Origin: Alistipes sp. ZOR0009
GTDB taxonomy: Bacteria; Bacteroidota; Bacteroidia; Bacteroidales; ZOR0009
Assembly (NCBI RefSeq): GCF_000798815.1
Contig: NZ_JTLD01000006.1
Span: 1-34,744, forward strand
Length of the DNA stretch: 34,744 bases
Reading direction: 5' to 3'
Below, piece by piece: positions 33,209-34,744 of the stretch (the first letter of the stretch is position 1; each line of letters begins with the position of its first letter). Below the pieces are notes generated by a model. That model was not told the origin of the DNA. It worked only from the letters and a program-made list of their open reading frames with translations, and made no database searches. The translations under genes were made by a program, and so were the position numbers.

Positions 33209-33742
33209 ATGAAAAAAACGCTAACATTCATGCTGCTGCTTTGCGTGGTAACCCTTTTTGCCAAGGAGCTGCCGCTATCGAAGTTTGGGCATAAAAAGCT
33301 GATGGAGCTCATAAAGGATACCTATGAGGAGGACTACTCCATCACCAGCTTGGTGGTAAACGATGAGCTACAAAGGCAGCTGGCAAAGGGGATGCCCAAC
33401 GGCTCGCTGTATATCATCAAAAAAGGGGGTAGTAAGGTCGGCTACGTTTATATTTCGCAGGCCGAAGGACGTACGGAGACTTTTGACTATGCCGTAGTTT
33501 TTGATAGAAATCTCACTACCGAGCAGGTGAAGATGTTGGACTACCGTCCGCCCTATGGAGGTGCCGTTGCCAGCCGATTTTGGCTAAAGCAGTTTGCCAA
33601 TAAGGGCATAGGGGAGCGGTTTGAGTTTCGTAAAAACGTAGATGCCCTTAGTGGTGCCACCATATCGGCTACATCTATTGTTGACGATATGAATCTCATC
33701 AAAAAAAATATGGCCATTCTGCATCAGCAGGGAGTAATTTAG
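33209..33742 (+). CDS. Exported FMN-binding domain protein
   Basis: A 177-residue protein with an N-terminal signal sequence (MKKTLTFMLLLCVVTLFAKE) and an FMN-binding domain like that of NqrC/RnfG. The acceptor motif DALSGATISA lies at 145-154, so Thr151 should carry FMN attached by ApbE, which is encoded at 19172. Before it, GGSKVGYVYISQAEGRTETFDYAVVFD forms the core of the domain. Located directly after the porin, it probably acts in the periplasm, possibly in electron transfer linked to whatever passes the porin; this is inference. A terminator follows. Confidence 0.88.
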   Translation: MKKTLTFMLLLCVVTLFAKELPLSKFGHKKLMELIKDTYEEDYSITSLVVNDELQRQLAKGMPNGSLYIIKKGGSKVGYVYISQAEGRTETFDYAVVFDRNLTTEQVKMLDYRPPYGGAVASRFWLKQFANKGIGERFEFRKNVDALSGATISATSIVDDMNLIKKNMAILHQQGVI

Positions 33743-33761
33743 CGGCTAGACAATAAAGTGT

Positions 33762-33796
33762 AAAGCCCATCTCGTTTAGAGGTGGGCTTTCGTTTT
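33762..33796 (+). terminator. Terminator of the porin operon
   Basis: AAAGCCCATCT pairs with AGGTGGGCTTT (one G-U pair) and TTCGTTTTG follows. The remaining 184 bases up to the symporter stop hold nothing that can be named. Confidence 0.85.
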
Positions 33797-33980
33797 GCTC
33801 AAAATTCAGCTTTGCCAGAAAGAAAAGGGCTATCTAAAAAGGTATTCACTCAAAGGTGGCGTGTACCACGAAATGCTACTGCTGCTTACTGCAAGAGGTC
33901 GCTTGTCGTGATCCGTGATTCCATTTTAGACAGCCCCAATATGATGCTTCTTTAAACCAGAGGGTGCTGTAACGCTACGG

Positions 33981-34742
33981 CTACCACCAAATGGTATATA
34001 TGGCGATTAGCACTACCACAATGATAGCGGCGGCTACCTTAAAGCCTCGGGTGGTGTTAAAGAGCTCCGGCGAGAGCTCAATCGCCTTACTGTTTTCCTT
34101 GGTACGCTCCACCATGGCGCTAGCAACCATCACCAGCACGCACAGGATGAATACCAGCCCCATGCGATCCATAAATGGAAGCTCGGGGAGCAGCCACTTC
34201 ATCAGCAGCGAGAAGACGAAGGTTCCGATGGCCGCCAGCAGCGCTCCGTTGGCCGTGGCCCTCTTCCAGAAGAAGCCCAGCAGGAAGATCGCCAGCGCTC
34301 CAGGGCTTACAAAGCCGGTAAACTCCTGGATAAACTGGAAGGCTTGGTCGAGGTTTTGCAGCATGATGGCTATCGGGAAGGCCACCAGCAGCGCTACCGC
34401 CGCCGAGATGCGGCCCACCCGCACCAGCTTGGCCTGCGAGGCCTGCCTATTCACGTACGACTGGTAGATATCCATGGTAAAGATGGTGGAGATGCTGTTG
34501 AGCATGCCGGCTACGGCACCCACAATGGCGGCAACCAGCGCCGCAAAGGCCAAGCCCTTAATCCCGGTAGGAACAATATGGTAGAGCAGCCAGGGGTACG
34601 CCTCGTCCGATTTGGCAATGTCGGCGTTCAGCGCAAAGGCAACGATGCCCGGAATTACCACGATAAGCGGCAGCAGCAGCTTCAGGAAGCCGGCGAATAC
34701 CAGCCCCTTTTGCGCCTCGGCCACGCTCTTGGCCGCCAGCGC
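33981..34742 (-). CDS. Na+/solute symporter (SSS family), C-terminal part, second copy, 5' end outside window
   Basis: The same C-terminal ~253 residues as at 3-764, read inward from the right edge. The Na+-site segment NSISTIFTMDIY is intact. The protein differs only by Asn-Ser instead of Thr-Gly in the cytoplasmic loop before the last helix. Nucleotide differences are mostly synonymous third positions. The outermost 76 bases of the two copies are identical. Beyond the stop codon the sequences are unrelated, so this is a genuine second locus, not a mirror artefact. Confidence 0.9.
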   Translation of the reverse strand, partial: ALAAKSVAEAQKGLVFAGFLKLLLPLIVVIPGIVAFALNADIAKSDEAYPWLLYHIVPTGIKGLAFAALVAAIVGAVAGMLNSISTIFTMDIYQSYVNRQASQAKLVRVGRISAAVALLVAFPIAIMLQNLDQAFQFIQEFTGFVSPGALAIFLLGFFWKRATANGALLAAIGTFVFSLLMKWLLPELPFMDRMGLVFILCVLVMVASAMVERTKENSKAIELSPELFNTTRGFKVAAAIIVVVLIAIYTIWW

Positions 34743-34744
34743 CC

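Noticed and set aside
1-34744. Terminal inverted repeats of a linear element or transposon
   Set aside because: The terminal repeats are parts of transporter genes that run out of the window, with no transposase, telomere-like hairpin or target duplication.

Overview
The window comes from a bacterium of the phylum Bacteroidota, most likely order Bacteroidales; genus cannot be told from the sequence. The evidence is a type IX secretion Plug protein, a six-gene Na+-translocating NADH:quinone reductase operon with a downstream ApbE lipoprotein, a Bacteroidetes-type TTTG / TAnnTTTG promoter grammar seen upstream of several genes, and families largely restricted to this phylum. Most genes are housekeeping, but the window has two accessory patches.

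Layout. 1-764 is the 3' part of a Na+/solute symporter gene entering from outside; an almost identical second copy, inverted, closes the window (33981-34744). 765-5290: tRNA-Ser(UGA), HU protein, then an apparent operon of TrmH-like rRNA/tRNA methyltransferase, a secreted unknown protein and dipeptidyl peptidase III. 5318-7489 (minus): sucD without sucC, then a GC-rich J-domain-like protein. 7893-10206: an unrecognised GC-rich gene followed by about 1.2 kb of tandem arrays whose unit lengths are all multiples of 21 bp (105, 42, 21, 42). 10207-13035: SIMPL-domain protein, exported superoxide dismutase, T9SS Plug protein. 13272-20182: nqrABCDEF plus apbE. 20274-24910: small Cys-rich membrane protein, fused 2-oxoacid dehydrogenase E1, HD-domain protein, YitT membrane protein. 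25264-30178: mnmE and a single-chain restriction-modification enzyme whose presumed target-recognition region is strikingly AT-rich. 30528-31539: another 42-bp array followed by a DUF6261-like gene. 31786-33742: a tiny membrane ORF, then a porin and an FMN-binding lipoprotein-like/exported protein behind an 18-bp palindrome.

How they work together. The NQR complex converts NADH oxidation into a Na+ gradient; ApbE would attach FMN to NqrB (Thr219), NqrC (Thr214) and probably also to the exported FMN-binding protein (Thr151) next to the porin, so one flavin transferase may serve two systems in this window. The Na+ gradient would feed symporters like the two at the window edges.

The most unusual content is the family of minisatellite arrays with a shared 21-bp quantum (two DNA helical turns, or seven codons), present at two loci 20 kb apart, each beside a roughly 240-residue uncharacterised helical protein. 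Whether they are decayed coding repeats or phased non-coding DNA cannot be settled by eye.
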